The notes under the pieces: model-generated
Told to the model about the DNA's origin: nothing
Database searches by the model: none
What the model saw: the letters and a program-made list of their open reading frames with translations, nothing else
Position numbers and translations under genes: made by a program
Part shown: piece after piece, positions 8,413 to 16,816 of the stretch
Numbering within the stretch: position 1 is the first letter of the stretch
Layout: each line of letters begins with the position of its first letter
From: an uncultured Pelagibacteraceae bacterium
GTDB lineage: Bacteria; Pseudomonadota; Alphaproteobacteria; Pelagibacterales; Pelagibacteraceae
Reading direction: 5' to 3'
Length of the DNA stretch: 64,000 nucleotides
Assembly: GCA_902571015.1 (NCBI GenBank)
Contig: CACGAC010000001.1
Location: 186,001 to 250,000 of the forward strand

Positions 8413-9120
8413 ATGATTGATGAAAAAGAAATATTAATTTTTACAGCAAGTTATAATGAGGCTGAAAATATTGAGAAACTCATAAAAGGAATAAAAAAGT
8501 GCCTACCATTATCCTCGATATTAATTGTTGACGATAATTCTCCCGACAAAACACAACAAAAAATAATAGAGTTAAAAAAAGAGATTAAACAAATTAACTT
8601 AATTGTTAGAGAGAAAAAAATGGGATTAGATACGGCTCATAAACTAGCCTATGAATTTGCTGTCAAACAGAAATTTAATTATTTGATTACCATGGATGCA
8701 GATTTATCTCATGATCCAAATGAATTAATAAATTTTATTAAAAATCTTGAAAAAAACTCATTTGTAATCGGATCAAGATATATAAGAGGTGGAAAATGTT
8801 TAATGAGAGGTTCAAGACTATTGATGAGCAAGTTAGGAAATCTAGTAATAAAGTTTTTTTCAAATATTGACTGTAATGAATTTACTACATCCTATAGAGG
8901 TTTTAATATAAATAAACTAAAAGGATTTCATCTTAATCATGTGAAAGAGAGTGGTTATAGTTTTTTTATGGGTACTGTATTTGAAATTAATAGGAGGAAT
9001 TTCAATATTAAAGAAATTCCTATCACTTTTGCAGATAGGGAAAAAGGCATTTCAAAAATTCCCAAACTAGAAATAATAAGAACTTTGATAAATCTTTTAA
9101 TTTATATTCTAAAAAAATAA
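8413..9120 (+). CDS. GT2 glycosyltransferase, polyprenol-phosphate mannose synthase type
   Basis: 235 residues with a single GT-A domain. Visible motifs are FTASYNEAENIEKLI at residues 10-24, the nucleotide-binding VDDNSPDKTQ near 40, and the metal-binding MDADLSHDP near 95. These match the DPM1-like branch, which moves a sugar from a nucleotide donor to a polyprenyl phosphate lipid. No C-terminal membrane anchor is present. The lipid-linked sugar could feed the divergent multi-pass membrane protein next door. The donor and acceptor sugars cannot be read from the sequence. Confidence 0.85.
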   Translation: MIDEKEILIFTASYNEAENIEKLIKGIKKCLPLSSILIVDDNSPDKTQQKIIELKKEIKQINLIVREKKMGLDTAHKLAYEFAVKQKFNYLITMDADLSHDPNELINFIKNLEKNSFVIGSRYIRGGKCLMRGSRLLMSKLGNLVIKFFSNIDCNEFTTSYRGFNINKLKGFHLNHVKESGYSFFMGTVFEINRRNFNIKEIPITFADREKGISKIPKLEIIRTLINLLIYILKK

Positions 9121-9125
9121 TTTTA

Positions 9126-10616
9126 TTAAAATGTATTCTGTAAAATAAACTTATCCGCTTCAGCTAATATAATTTTTTTTCTATCCTTTTTCATTTTATC
9201 AAAAATTCTCACCATCATAGATAATCGAGGATTTTTAAGAAAAAACTTTCTGTTACGATCTATAAATCTCCAATAAAGTCCATCCATCGTGTTACACCAT
9301 TCTCCTTTTTTAAAATCCATCATTTTCATAAAATAACTTGATCCACAAATGTATGGTTTGGTTGCAAAAATTCCCCCGTCACTAAATAACCCCATACCAT
9401 AAACATTGGGTACCATTACCCAATCTGAGGAGTCGACAAACATCTCCATGAACCATTTGTAAACAATATTAGGTTTTATTTCACAAAGGTTCATTATGTT
9501 TGATAAAATCATTAATCTTTCAATGTGATGAGACCATCCAAAATTTAATGCGTTTTTAATTGCGTAATCTAATGGAGGTAAACCTGTCGTTCCATCATAC
9601 CATGACTTTTTCATTTTACGATTTTGTTTGAAAAAATTTCCAGTTTCCATTTCGTTTGAGTAACTTTGGTAAATTCCTCTCATAAATTCTCTCCATCCTA
9701 TAACCTGACGAACATAACCTTCTAAAGAATTTAATCTGATTTTTTTACTTTTATGGAAATCTAAAACTTTTTTGATAATAAATTCAGGTGTGATTAAACC
9801 AAGGTTGATATAAGGACTTAAAGCGCTGTGAAATAAGATATTATCTTTTTGATCCACTGCGTCCTCATAATCACCAAATAAATTAGATTTTTCTTTAATG
9901 AAAAAATTCAATAATTTGACTACATCATTATACTCTGTAGCAAACCAAAAATTTTTGGTTGTTCCTGGATGATCTTTAAATAGTTTTTCAATAATAGGTT
10001 TTAATTTTTTAGTATGATTTGTTTCATTAATTTTAGGAAACTTTGGAATAGAAATATTTTTTGGTAACTTATTTCTGTTATCTTCATCAAAACTCCATTT
10101 GCCTCCAATAGGATTTCCATCAGAACCCATTAATATTCCAGATTTCTTTCTCACTTCCTTATAAAAAGTTGCCATGAAAGGTTTTTTTGATTTAGATAGA
10201 TATTGTTTAAATTCATCTCTTGAATTCAAAAACATTGGAGTTTGAATAATATTCCATTTGATCTTTTCTTTTTTTACGAATTGATTTATTTTTTTCTCAA
10301 AAAATTTATCCTCGACTTCAAAACTTGAAATCTCTTTTATTTTTTTTGAATTAATTATTCTTTTTAATTTTTTTAAATAGTCTTCTTTAAATTCTTTATC
10401 CTCAATTTTAAAATATTCTAATTTAAACTTATCTTTTCTGAGGTTTTCCGCATGTGAACGCATTGATGACAAAAAGAGAAGTATCTTATTTTTATGATGT
10501 TTTTCATAAGTACATAATTGATAATCCTCTGCCATAAAAATTAGGTGGTCTTTTTTGAAGCGATCCAAGTATTTTGATGGAAATAATTGATTACCCAGTA
10601 TAAAAAATAACTTCAT
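9126..10616 (-). CDS. Photolyase/cryptochrome, deoxyribodipyrimidine photolyase-related (PhrB/FeS-BCP) type
   Basis: 496 residues. The N-terminus FFILGNQLF and MAEDYQLCTYEKHHKNK are typical of the photolyase-related antenna domain, and the C-terminal half carries the FAD domain (EGYVRQVIGWREFMRG, WSHHIERLMILSN, NVYGMGLFSDGG, GLYWRFIDRN). The branch known from bacterial (6-4) photolyases normally binds a 4Fe-4S cluster through four Cys, two of them spaced CxxC. Here the C-terminal half has only Cys near 378, 424 and 441 and no CxxC pair; the loop before GLYW is short. The enzyme may therefore lack the cluster. It is convergent with the GT2 gene, 5 bases apart. Confidence 0.85.
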   Translation of the reverse strand: MKLFFILGNQLFPSKYLDRFKKDHLIFMAEDYQLCTYEKHHKNKILLFLSSMRSHAENLRKDKFKLEYFKIEDKEFKEDYLKKLKRIINSKKIKEISSFEVEDKFFEKKINQFVKKEKIKWNIIQTPMFLNSRDEFKQYLSKSKKPFMATFYKEVRKKSGILMGSDGNPIGGKWSFDEDNRNKLPKNISIPKFPKINETNHTKKLKPIIEKLFKDHPGTTKNFWFATEYNDVVKLLNFFIKEKSNLFGDYEDAVDQKDNILFHSALSPYINLGLITPEFIIKKVLDFHKSKKIRLNSLEGYVRQVIGWREFMRGIYQSYSNEMETGNFFKQNRKMKKSWYDGTTGLPPLDYAIKNALNFGWSHHIERLMILSNIMNLCEIKPNIVYKWFMEMFVDSSDWVMVPNVYGMGLFSDGGIFATKPYICGSSYFMKMMDFKKGEWCNTMDGLYWRFIDRNRKFFLKNPRLSMMVRIFDKMKKDRKKIILAEADKFILQNTF

Positions 10617-10643
10617 AATTAAATATAACTAATAAAATTTTTT

Positions 10644-11354
10644 ATGTCAGAAAAATATCTTATTCTTGGTGCGACAGGTTCAATCGGATCTAGTTTAGCT
10701 GAACAATTAGTAAATTCAGGTAATTCAGTTCATTTAGTTGGCAGAAATGAAAATGAAACAAAAAATATTTCTGAGAAATTAGGTTGTAGTTTTACAATAG
10801 CCGATGTTTTGCAGGATGGGTTTGTGGAAAAAATTAAAAATGATATTTCTGATGTAAAAGGAATTGCCTACTGTGTAGGTTCAATTGATTTAAAACCTTT
10901 GAGAATGGTCAATGAGCAGGATTTTAATAAGTGTATGAAATTAAATTTATATTCAGCAGTTGAAGTGATAAAAGGCTACCAGGATAGTTTAAAAAAAAAT
11001 AAAGGTTCGGTAGTTTTATTTTCCACGGTTGCAGCTCAAAGAGGTTTTACAAATCACGCTATAATTGCTTCTACTAAAGCTGCTGTAGAGGGTTTAACTG
11101 TTTCTTTAGCAGCGGAATTTGCTCCTAATATAAGAGTGAACTGTATTGCGCCTAGTCTGACTAACTCGAAAATTGCTGAGCCAATGTTAAAAAATAAAGC
11201 ATTAGCAGATGGTATAGCTAAAGCTCATCCTTTAAAAAGATTAGGTGAAGGTAAGGACTCTGCCTCTCTTGCAAAATTTCTTATCACTGACGACAGTTCT
11301 TGGGTTACAGGTCAAATCATTGCTGTTGATGGTGGTAGATCAAAACTTTCTTAA
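10644..11354 (+). CDS. SDR-family oxidoreductase with non-canonical active site
   Basis: 236 residues with a Rossmann nucleotide site (LILGATGSIGSSLAE, residues 6-20) and the usual short-chain dehydrogenase layout (NLYSAVEV near 101, SLAAEFAPNIRVNCIAPS near 152). The catalytic Ser is present near 127 and the Lys at 145, but the YxxxK Tyr position is Ile141; the local sequence reads HAIIASTKAAVEG. Such HxxIAxxK-type SDRs occur in several bacterial lineages, so this may be a divergent but functional branch. Substrate unknown. The next gene starts one base after its stop. Confidence 0.85.
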   Translation: MSEKYLILGATGSIGSSLAEQLVNSGNSVHLVGRNENETKNISEKLGCSFTIADVLQDGFVEKIKNDISDVKGIAYCVGSIDLKPLRMVNEQDFNKCMKLNLYSAVEVIKGYQDSLKKNKGSVVLFSTVAAQRGFTNHAIIASTKAAVEGLTVSLAAEFAPNIRVNCIAPSLTNSKIAEPMLKNKALADGIAKAHPLKRLGEGKDSASLAKFLITDDSSWVTGQIIAVDGGRSKLS

Positions 11355-11355
11355 A

Positions 11356-12420
11356 GTGAAAAGAACGCTTGTTACAATTTTTTTATTTACACTTTTTATA
11401 AATTATTCATTTGCTGATAATTTAAAATTTAATAAGATTGTGAATTTAAAAGGTCCATGGGGATCTACTTTTATTAATGATACAGAATTATTAATTACCG
11501 AAAAAAGTGGAGAAATTAAATTAATAGATCTAAATACTAAAAAAATTTCTTCATTAAATCACAATCTTAATTATTTAGAGCATGGACAGGGTGGTTTATT
11601 AGATATTCTTTATAAAGATGATTTTGTATATATTTCTTATACCGAAAATAGAGGAAATTGGAAAACTAGTACCTCAATAGCAAGATCGAAATTTAATGAA
11701 AAAGATTTAATCTTTAAAAATATTTTCCAAGCAAATCCACCTATTGACTCTGGATATCATTTTGGATCAAGGTTGGCGATCAAAGATGGTTATCTTTTCG
11801 CGTCTGCTGGTGAAAGAGGTCAAGGTATGATTGCACAAGATCCTACAAAGCATCCTGGTAGTATCATTAGAATAAATATTGATGGAAGTATTCCAAAGGA
11901 TAATCCAAAATTTCAGGGTAAATCAGATTGGTTACCTGAAATTTATCAAATAGGTATTAGAAATCCTCAAGGTCTAACTTTATCGCCATTTGATGAGAAA
12001 ATTTATATGAGTAATCATGGAGCGAGAGGTGGGGATTGGTTTGGTGAAGCAAAAAAAGGTGAAAATTATGGATGGAAAATTTTAGGTTGGGGAGGGACAA
12101 ACTATTCAGGCATTCCTATCGGTCCAAAATGGAAACCAGGTTTTACAAAAGCGATACAATATTGGGTTCCATCCATAGCAACAAGTGCGATAACAATTTA
12201 CAAAGGTAAAGAGTTTAGTGAATGGAACGGCCATGCTTTAATTACTTCACTTAAAGATAAATCCTTGAGAAAATTAATATTTGACGACTTATCTAATGTA
12301 AAAGAGGAACTCATATTTAAAAATAAAATTGGAAGAATAAGAGATATACAAGTCCATCCAGATAACGGAAAAATTTACTTTTTAGGAGAAGACGCTCTCT
12401 GGCTGATGGAGAAAAACTAG
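11356..12420 (+). CDS. Secreted PQQ-type glucose/sorbosone dehydrogenase
   Basis: 354 residues from a GTG start at 11356. I chose it because it lies one base after the SDR stop and gives a clean signal peptide (MKRTLVTIF and a hydrophobic run, cleavage near SFA-D at about 20). A longer frame starting at 11245 would overlap the SDR by 110 bases. The mature part is a six-bladed propeller of the soluble glucose dehydrogenase family: GIRNPQGLTLSPF, SNHGARGGDWFGE and GENYGWKILGWGG are its signature loops. Periplasmic oxidation of a sugar or aldehyde with PQQ is inferred. A second member of the family lies at 37759-39042. Confidence 0.85.
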   Translation: MKRTLVTIFLFTLFINYSFADNLKFNKIVNLKGPWGSTFINDTELLITEKSGEIKLIDLNTKKISSLNHNLNYLEHGQGGLLDILYKDDFVYISYTENRGNWKTSTSIARSKFNEKDLIFKNIFQANPPIDSGYHFGSRLAIKDGYLFASAGERGQGMIAQDPTKHPGSIIRINIDGSIPKDNPKFQGKSDWLPEIYQIGIRNPQGLTLSPFDEKIYMSNHGARGGDWFGEAKKGENYGWKILGWGGTNYSGIPIGPKWKPGFTKAIQYWVPSIATSAITIYKGKEFSEWNGHALITSLKDKSLRKLIFDDLSNVKEELIFKNKIGRIRDIQVHPDNGKIYFLGEDALWLMEKN

Positions 12421-12423
12421 TTT

Positions 12424-12470
12424 TTTAGATATAAGTAACCACTTAATTCGAATAAAAGATTATATCTAAA
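12424..12470. repeat. Inverted repeat, 11-base arms, before the DMT transporter
   Basis: TTTAGATATAA at 12424-12434 is perfectly complementary to TTATATCTAAA at 12460-12470, with 25 bases between. It fills most of the 57-base gap between the sugar dehydrogenase stop and the transporter ATG at 12478. A hairpin here has no GC-rich stem and no following T-run, so it is not a standard terminator; it could be an operator or a leader hairpin ending 7 bases before the start codon. Confidence 0.5.
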
Positions 12471-12477
12471 TAAATTT

Positions 12478-13377
12478 ATGAATTGGGTCGTTTTTACAAT
12501 TTTAGCAGCTTTTTTTCAAAATCTAAGAACTTCTTTACAGAAAAAATTAAATAAAAATTTATCATTGGTGGCATCTGCTTATGTAAGATTTGCTTTTGCT
12601 TTACCTTTTGCATTTATATTATTTTTTCTTTTTCATGACTTTAATGTCGTTTCAGATATTATTAATCAAGCTAACTTTATTTTTTTCACTTTTTTAGGAT
12701 CTATTTTACAAGTTACTTTTACAATAACGTTATTATACCTTTTTAGATTTTCGAATTTTGTTGTCGGTACTTCACTAAGTAAAACGGAAGTTATTCAAAT
12801 TGCGATCTTTGAATATATCATATTAAAAGATAAATTAAATTTGCTTGGTATTTTTGGAATAATAATTGCAACACTTGGGGTTATTATTATTTCGATCAAA
12901 GATTATAAATTATTTTTTAAAAATTTTTTTTCAAGAGTAACACTTATTGGATTGGGAGCAGGACTTTTACTGGGTCTAAGTGTTGTATATTTTAGGGCAG
13001 CTGCACTAACACTAGAAAATTTTTCATCTAATTTCGATAAAGCGCTTACTACAGTTTTTTTTGCTTTAGTAATTCAAACTATAATCATTACTGCATATCT
13101 GATAATTTTTGAAAAATCGGAATTCAAAAAATTTTTTGATAATAAATTTGAAATATGCTTGACTGGACTAGCTGGTTTTTTAGCGACACTATCTTGGTTT
13201 TTTGCTTTCACTTTGATTCAAGCATCTTTTGTTAGAGCTGTTGGCCAAATTGAAATATTTTTTAGTTACATCTCATCAAAATATCTTTTTAAAGAAAAAA
13301 TAACTTTTATTGAGATTTTAGGTATTTTGATATTTATAGCTGGTGCAACTTTATTGCTTTTAACAAGAGCAACTTAA
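12478..13377 (+). CDS. DMT-superfamily (EamA) transporter
   Basis: 299 residues with about ten hydrophobic segments in two internally similar halves, the hallmark of EamA/DMT metabolite exporters in the inner membrane. The N-terminal half includes GTSLSKTEVIQIAIFEY and DKLNLLGIFGIIIATLGV, and the C-terminal half repeats this as FVRAVGQIEIFFSYI and EILGILIFIAGATLLL. The substrate is not predictable. It sits alone downstream of an inverted repeat and is convergent with the SHOCT gene, 3 bases apart. Confidence 0.88.
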   Translation: MNWVVFTILAAFFQNLRTSLQKKLNKNLSLVASAYVRFAFALPFAFILFFLFHDFNVVSDIINQANFIFFTFLGSILQVTFTITLLYLFRFSNFVVGTSLSKTEVIQIAIFEYIILKDKLNLLGIFGIIIATLGVIIISIKDYKLFFKNFFSRVTLIGLGAGLLLGLSVVYFRAAALTLENFSSNFDKALTTVFFALVIQTIIITAYLIIFEKSEFKKFFDNKFEICLTGLAGFLATLSWFFAFTLIQASFVRAVGQIEIFFSYISSKYLFKEKITFIEILGILIFIAGATLLLLTRAT

Positions 13378-13380
13378 TCT

Positions 13381-13647
13381 TTAATTATTTAATAATTTAT
13401 TTTTTGCCTTTTCAAACTCTTCTTGAGTTAATACACCGCTCTCTCTTAGTGCATTCAATTTTTCTAACTCATTACTCAAAGATTTATCAGTGTTTAACTC
13501 ATCGTTATTGTCATCTATTTCATTTTCATCTTTGTTAGCTTGGTTAGCTTGTTTCGCACTAACACCACTCATGATAGCTCTAGTCCCTAAGTATAAAACA
13601 AAGAATAAAATAGGAATTACCAGTCCAAAAAAAATTAATTTTTCCAT
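13381..13647 (-). CDS. Small membrane-anchored SHOCT-domain protein
   Basis: 88 residues: one N-terminal membrane segment (residues 4-24), an acidic Asn/Asp-rich linker (about 36-58), and a C-terminal SHOCT motif, LEKLNALRESGVLTQEEF followed by EKAKNKLL. SHOCT is a short helical module thought to mediate oligomerisation. It lies 3 bases after a second small membrane protein on the same strand. Function unknown. Confidence 0.8.
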   Translation of the reverse strand: MEKLIFFGLVIPILFFVLYLGTRAIMSGVSAKQANQANKDENEIDDNNDELNTDKSLSNELEKLNALRESGVLTQEEFEKAKNKLLNN

Positions 13648-13650
13648 TAC

Positions 13651-13854
13651 CTAATCATCATCCTCTTCTCTCCAATTTTTTTCATACATTAGCCAAGCTG
13701 CATATATAACTGAAAATGTTCCAACAATCATACCATAATCAAAACCTGTTTGTTGATCATATAAGTACCAGCCCAATTGAGTTGCTCCAATAGTAGGAAC
13801 TGTTAAAATTAAGAATACAATTGCAATTCTATATGGATATTTAGGTTTCTTCAC
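13651..13854 (-). CDS. Small two-helix membrane protein
   Basis: 67 residues, starting with GTG at 13854, with two hydrophobic segments (about 8-27 and 38-57) and an acidic C-terminus (NWREEDDD). It is followed after 3 bases by the SHOCT protein, so the pair is likely co-expressed. No family recognised. Confidence 0.7.
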   Translation of the reverse strand: MKKPKYPYRIAIVFLILTVPTIGATQLGWYLYDQQTGFDYGMIVGTFSVIYAAWLMYEKNWREEDDD

Positions 13855-13890
13855 ACCTCAAAATATCAAAAAATTTAATAGGTTGTAACT

Positions 13891-14736
13891 TTAAAGTTGC
13901 GATCTTTTGAAACACTCTACAGTATTTTTTAATAAACAAGCGATTGTCATTGGTCCAACACCACCTGGAACTGGTGTTAATGCTTTAGCATTTTTTGAAA
14001 CTTCATCAAATGCAACATCACCAACAATACCTTTGTCGGTTTTATTAATTCCAACGTCAATTACGATTGTATCTTTTTTAACCCAATCTCCTTTGACAAG
14101 TTCAGGGATACCAACAGCAGCAATAATAATATCTGCTTCTAAACATTCGGCTTTAAGATCTTTTGTTTTTGAATGAGTAATTGTTACCGTGCAATTTTCT
14201 TTTAAAAGAAGTTGTGTCATCGGTTTTCCATTTAGATTAGATCTTCCAACTACAACTGCTTTTTTTCCACTTAAGTTTGGCTCAATTTTTTTAATTAATA
14301 AATAACAGCCTAGTGGAGTACAGGGCACGGAACTCTCGTAACCTGAAGAAAGATTACCAACATTCATAGGATGAAATCCATCAACATCTTTTGATGGATG
14401 AATAGCCTCAATAATTTTTTGTTTATCAATATGTTTTGGCAAAGGTAACTGAACTAAAATACCTGAAACACTCTTATCTTTATTTAGATCATTAATCTTA
14501 TCCAAAATAACTTTTTCTTCCACAGAGTCTGGGTATTTAATTACATCAGACTTTAAACCAACCTCTTTTGCTGATTTCTCTTTGTTTCTTACATATATTT
14601 GACTAGGGGTAAGATCTCCAATCAAAATCACTGTTAAACCTGGCACTTTATTGTACTTATTTTTTAATTCAGCTACTTCTTGTTTAAGTTCTTCTCTTAA
14701 TTCAGCTGCTGCTTTTTTTCCATCAATTAGAATCAT
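13891..14736 (-). CDS. folD: Bifunctional methylenetetrahydrofolate dehydrogenase/cyclohydrolase
   Basis: Interconverts 5,10-methylene-THF and 10-formyl-THF in two steps with NADP. I place the start at the ATG at 14736, giving MILIDGKKAAAELREE and 281 residues, the usual family length; a longer frame reaching 14793 would run into YggT. Visible motifs are YVRNKEKSAKEVGL with the catalytic Lys near 55, VGRSNLNGKPMTQLLL in the nucleotide site near 165, and PVPGGVGPMT near 255. It begins 5 bases after the YggT stop and probably ends the mscS-yggT-folD transcript. Confidence 0.97.
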   Translation of the reverse strand: MILIDGKKAAAELREELKQEVAELKNKYNKVPGLTVILIGDLTPSQIYVRNKEKSAKEVGLKSDVIKYPDSVEEKVILDKINDLNKDKSVSGILVQLPLPKHIDKQKIIEAIHPSKDVDGFHPMNVGNLSSGYESSVPCTPLGCYLLIKKIEPNLSGKKAVVVGRSNLNGKPMTQLLLKENCTVTITHSKTKDLKAECLEADIIIAAVGIPELVKGDWVKKDTIVIDVGINKTDKGIVGDVAFDEVSKNAKALTPVPGGVGPMTIACLLKNTVECFKRSQL

Positions 14737-14741
14737 AAGTT

Positions 14742-15032
14742 TTAAAAAATTAAAGGCGCAATGTAGAGCTTCATACACATTTCTATAAACCAAATCAATA
14801 GAAGTAATATAATGGGTGAGATATCTAAGGATCCTAAATTAGGTAAAAAACGTCTTATTTTATTTAATATAGGATCTGTTAAACGATATGTAAATTCTAA
14901 AATTGAATAAACAAATCTATTTTGTGTATTTAAAACATTAAAAGCAACCAACCAACTTATAATCACATTAGCTATTACTACGTAGGAATAAAGCTTTAAT
15001 ATTTGTAAAGCTAGATAAAAAATGGCTATCAT
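14742..15032 (-). CDS. YggT-family membrane protein
   Basis: 96 residues with two hydrophobic blocks (about 2-30 and 68-95) flanking the family's amphipathic stretch YRLTDPILNKIRRFLPNLG and then LDISPIILLLLI. YggT proteins are inner-membrane proteins linked to osmotic protection or membrane organisation. The ATG overlaps the stop of the mechanosensitive channel gene by 4 bases, which fits a joint role in osmotic stress. Confidence 0.9.
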   Translation of the reverse strand: MIAIFYLALQILKLYSYVVIANVIISWLVAFNVLNTQNRFVYSILEFTYRLTDPILNKIRRFLPNLGSLDISPIILLLLIWFIEMCMKLYIAPLIF

Positions 15033-16114
15033 TTTTTTTCTATATAAATAGAAGAACTTGGGAATGCAAAAGACGCTTTGTTTTTTTCAACAATATTTTT
15101 GATTCCAATTGCTAATTTTTCTTTTACTGATAACCACTCGTTCCAACTATCTGATTTAGTAAAACAACGAACATACATATCAATTGAACTATCAGAAAAT
15201 TTGTCAACTCTCACCGCAATTCCTATGCTTGTATTAAAGTCTTCACTTTTTTGAATGTGATCTTCAATTTCATTTCTTATAGTTTTTAATTGATCAACCG
15301 TTGTGTCATATTGGAGAGTTATAATCCAACTTATTAACCAATTTGAAGTTTCACTTACATTAACAACTGCATTTTCAGCAAATTGAAAGTTGGGAATAAT
15401 TGCTAGTGATTTATCAAATTTTCTTATCGTTGTTGATCTAAATCCGATTTTTTCAACTATACCCTCTATAATTCCCTCGACTAATATCCAATCACCAATT
15501 TTAAATCTTTTTTCAACCAAAACTAAAATACCTGAAATCAAATTTTTAAATAAATCTTGAGCACCTAAAGCTACTGCAACACCAAATAAACCAAGACCAG
15601 CAATAATTGGTCCTATCTTTATTCCCCAAAGTTCTAATACAGCAGCTAAACCTAAAATAAAAATTAGTATTTTTAAGGATTTAATTATCCATCCAATTAA
15701 TTCTCTTGTTAAAAGTTTATCAAGTCCACTTAAAATATAAGACACAGGTTCAATAATTTGATGTATGACCCAAAAGATTAAAATTGTTATTAAAGTTCTA
15801 TTTATTGTGTCAACAACTTCTCTACCTTCAATTGAAAAAGTCATATAATAACTTGCTATAAAAAAACCCAAAACAATCGGTAAAAATCTTGCTGGTCCGA
15901 TCAATGCAGACACAAAAGTATCATCTAATTTATTAGTCGTTCTTTTAGAAATTATCTCTAATTTTTTAATAATAAGTTTACTGATTAATCCTCTAAATAT
16001 TAAAAAAATTAAAAATATTCCAATACCAATTAATATTTGAAAAATATCTACTCCTAGTATCCCTCTGTTCCAGACTGATAAAAAAACTTCAGAAAAATTA
16101 TTTATTATTTCCAT
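15029..16114 (-). CDS. MscS-family mechanosensitive channel
   Basis: 361 residues: about four membrane segments in the N-terminal half, then the pore helix GLFGVAVALGAQDLFKNLIS, rich in the Gly and Ala that pack the MscS pore, and the cytosolic beta domain (RFKIGDWILVEGIIEGIVE, RSTTIRKFDKSLAIIPN). Such channels open when the membrane is stretched and release solutes on hypo-osmotic shock. It starts 2 bases after hemD and overlaps yggT by 4 bases. Confidence 0.93.
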   Translation of the reverse strand: MEIINNFSEVFLSVWNRGILGVDIFQILIGIGIFLIFLIFRGLISKLIIKKLEIISKRTTNKLDDTFVSALIGPARFLPIVLGFFIASYYMTFSIEGREVVDTINRTLITILIFWVIHQIIEPVSYILSGLDKLLTRELIGWIIKSLKILIFILGLAAVLELWGIKIGPIIAGLGLFGVAVALGAQDLFKNLISGILVLVEKRFKIGDWILVEGIIEGIVEKIGFRSTTIRKFDKSLAIIPNFQFAENAVVNVSETSNWLISWIITLQYDTTVDQLKTIRNEIEDHIQKSEDFNTSIGIAVRVDKFSDSSIDMYVRCFTKSDSWNEWLSVKEKLAIGIKNIVEKNKASFAFPSSSIYIEKK

Positions 16115-16116
16115 AA

Positions 16117-16815
16117 TTAAATTTTATATAACAAAAATTCCTCTTCTCCAGGATTAAAAAGAAATATCTTTTTCCACTTAATTTCATTTAATTTAGCTGA
16201 TGTTTTTTCACCTATACACATCAAATTAGTGCTCATCCAAAGACTCTCTAGCTTATTAAATTTTATAAACTTTAAAAGACTTGATGCGCTATTTTGTGAA
16301 TAAACGTAAACCATATCAGGCATATCAAGTTTTAACTTATTGATAAAATCATTATCAAATTTTTCATTATGTACAGTTTCATAGTTTATCAATCTCTTAA
16401 CTTCATATCCCTCATTTTGCAGTTGATTATCAAGATCCACTGAAATGTTTTCTCCACTTACATAAATTAATTTACCCTCTGTTTTATCAAAATTCTGCAA
16501 TATCAATTCTTTCAAATTTAGAACGTTCCCCTCTGCAGCAATTGTATTGGAAAAACCATGGCCTCTTGCTTCTTGTTCGGTTGCATTTCCTACACAAAAA
16601 CATTTTATATTTTTATCTAGTCCGTTTAAATTTAAAAATCTTACAGCATTAGAACTTGTAAAAATAATACCCTTAAACTTAGAAAGATCTATTTCTTCAT
16701 GTAGAGTCTTTTTGATTGATAATAAAGGTAAATGTGAAACCTTGTGACCAAGAGACTGAAATTTAATGATCATTTCAGAACAATCTTCTAAAGGTCTAGT
16801 TAATAGAATATGCAT
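16117..16815 (-). CDS. hemD: Uroporphyrinogen-III synthase
   Basis: 232 residues. The family is poorly conserved, but the N-terminal ILLTRPLEDC, the strand-turn GIIFTSSNAVRFL near residue 48, and YVYSQNSASSLLKFI near 168 fit its two Rossmann-like domains. It closes hydroxymethylbilane, the HemC product, with inversion of ring D. The location one base after hemC strongly supports the call. Confidence 0.88.
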   Translation of the reverse strand: MHILLTRPLEDCSEMIIKFQSLGHKVSHLPLLSIKKTLHEEIDLSKFKGIIFTSSNAVRFLNLNGLDKNIKCFCVGNATEQEARGHGFSNTIAAEGNVLNLKELILQNFDKTEGKLIYVSGENISVDLDNQLQNEGYEVKRLINYETVHNEKFDNDFINKLKLDMPDMVYVYSQNSASSLLKFIKFNKLESLWMSTNLMCIGEKTSAKLNEIKWKKIFLFNPGEEEFLLYKI

Positions 16816-16816
16816 T

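Noticed and set aside
11245-11355. N-terminal extension of the sugar dehydrogenase from a GTG at 11245
   Set aside because: It overlaps the SDR by 110 bases and would bury the clear signal peptide that begins at 11356.
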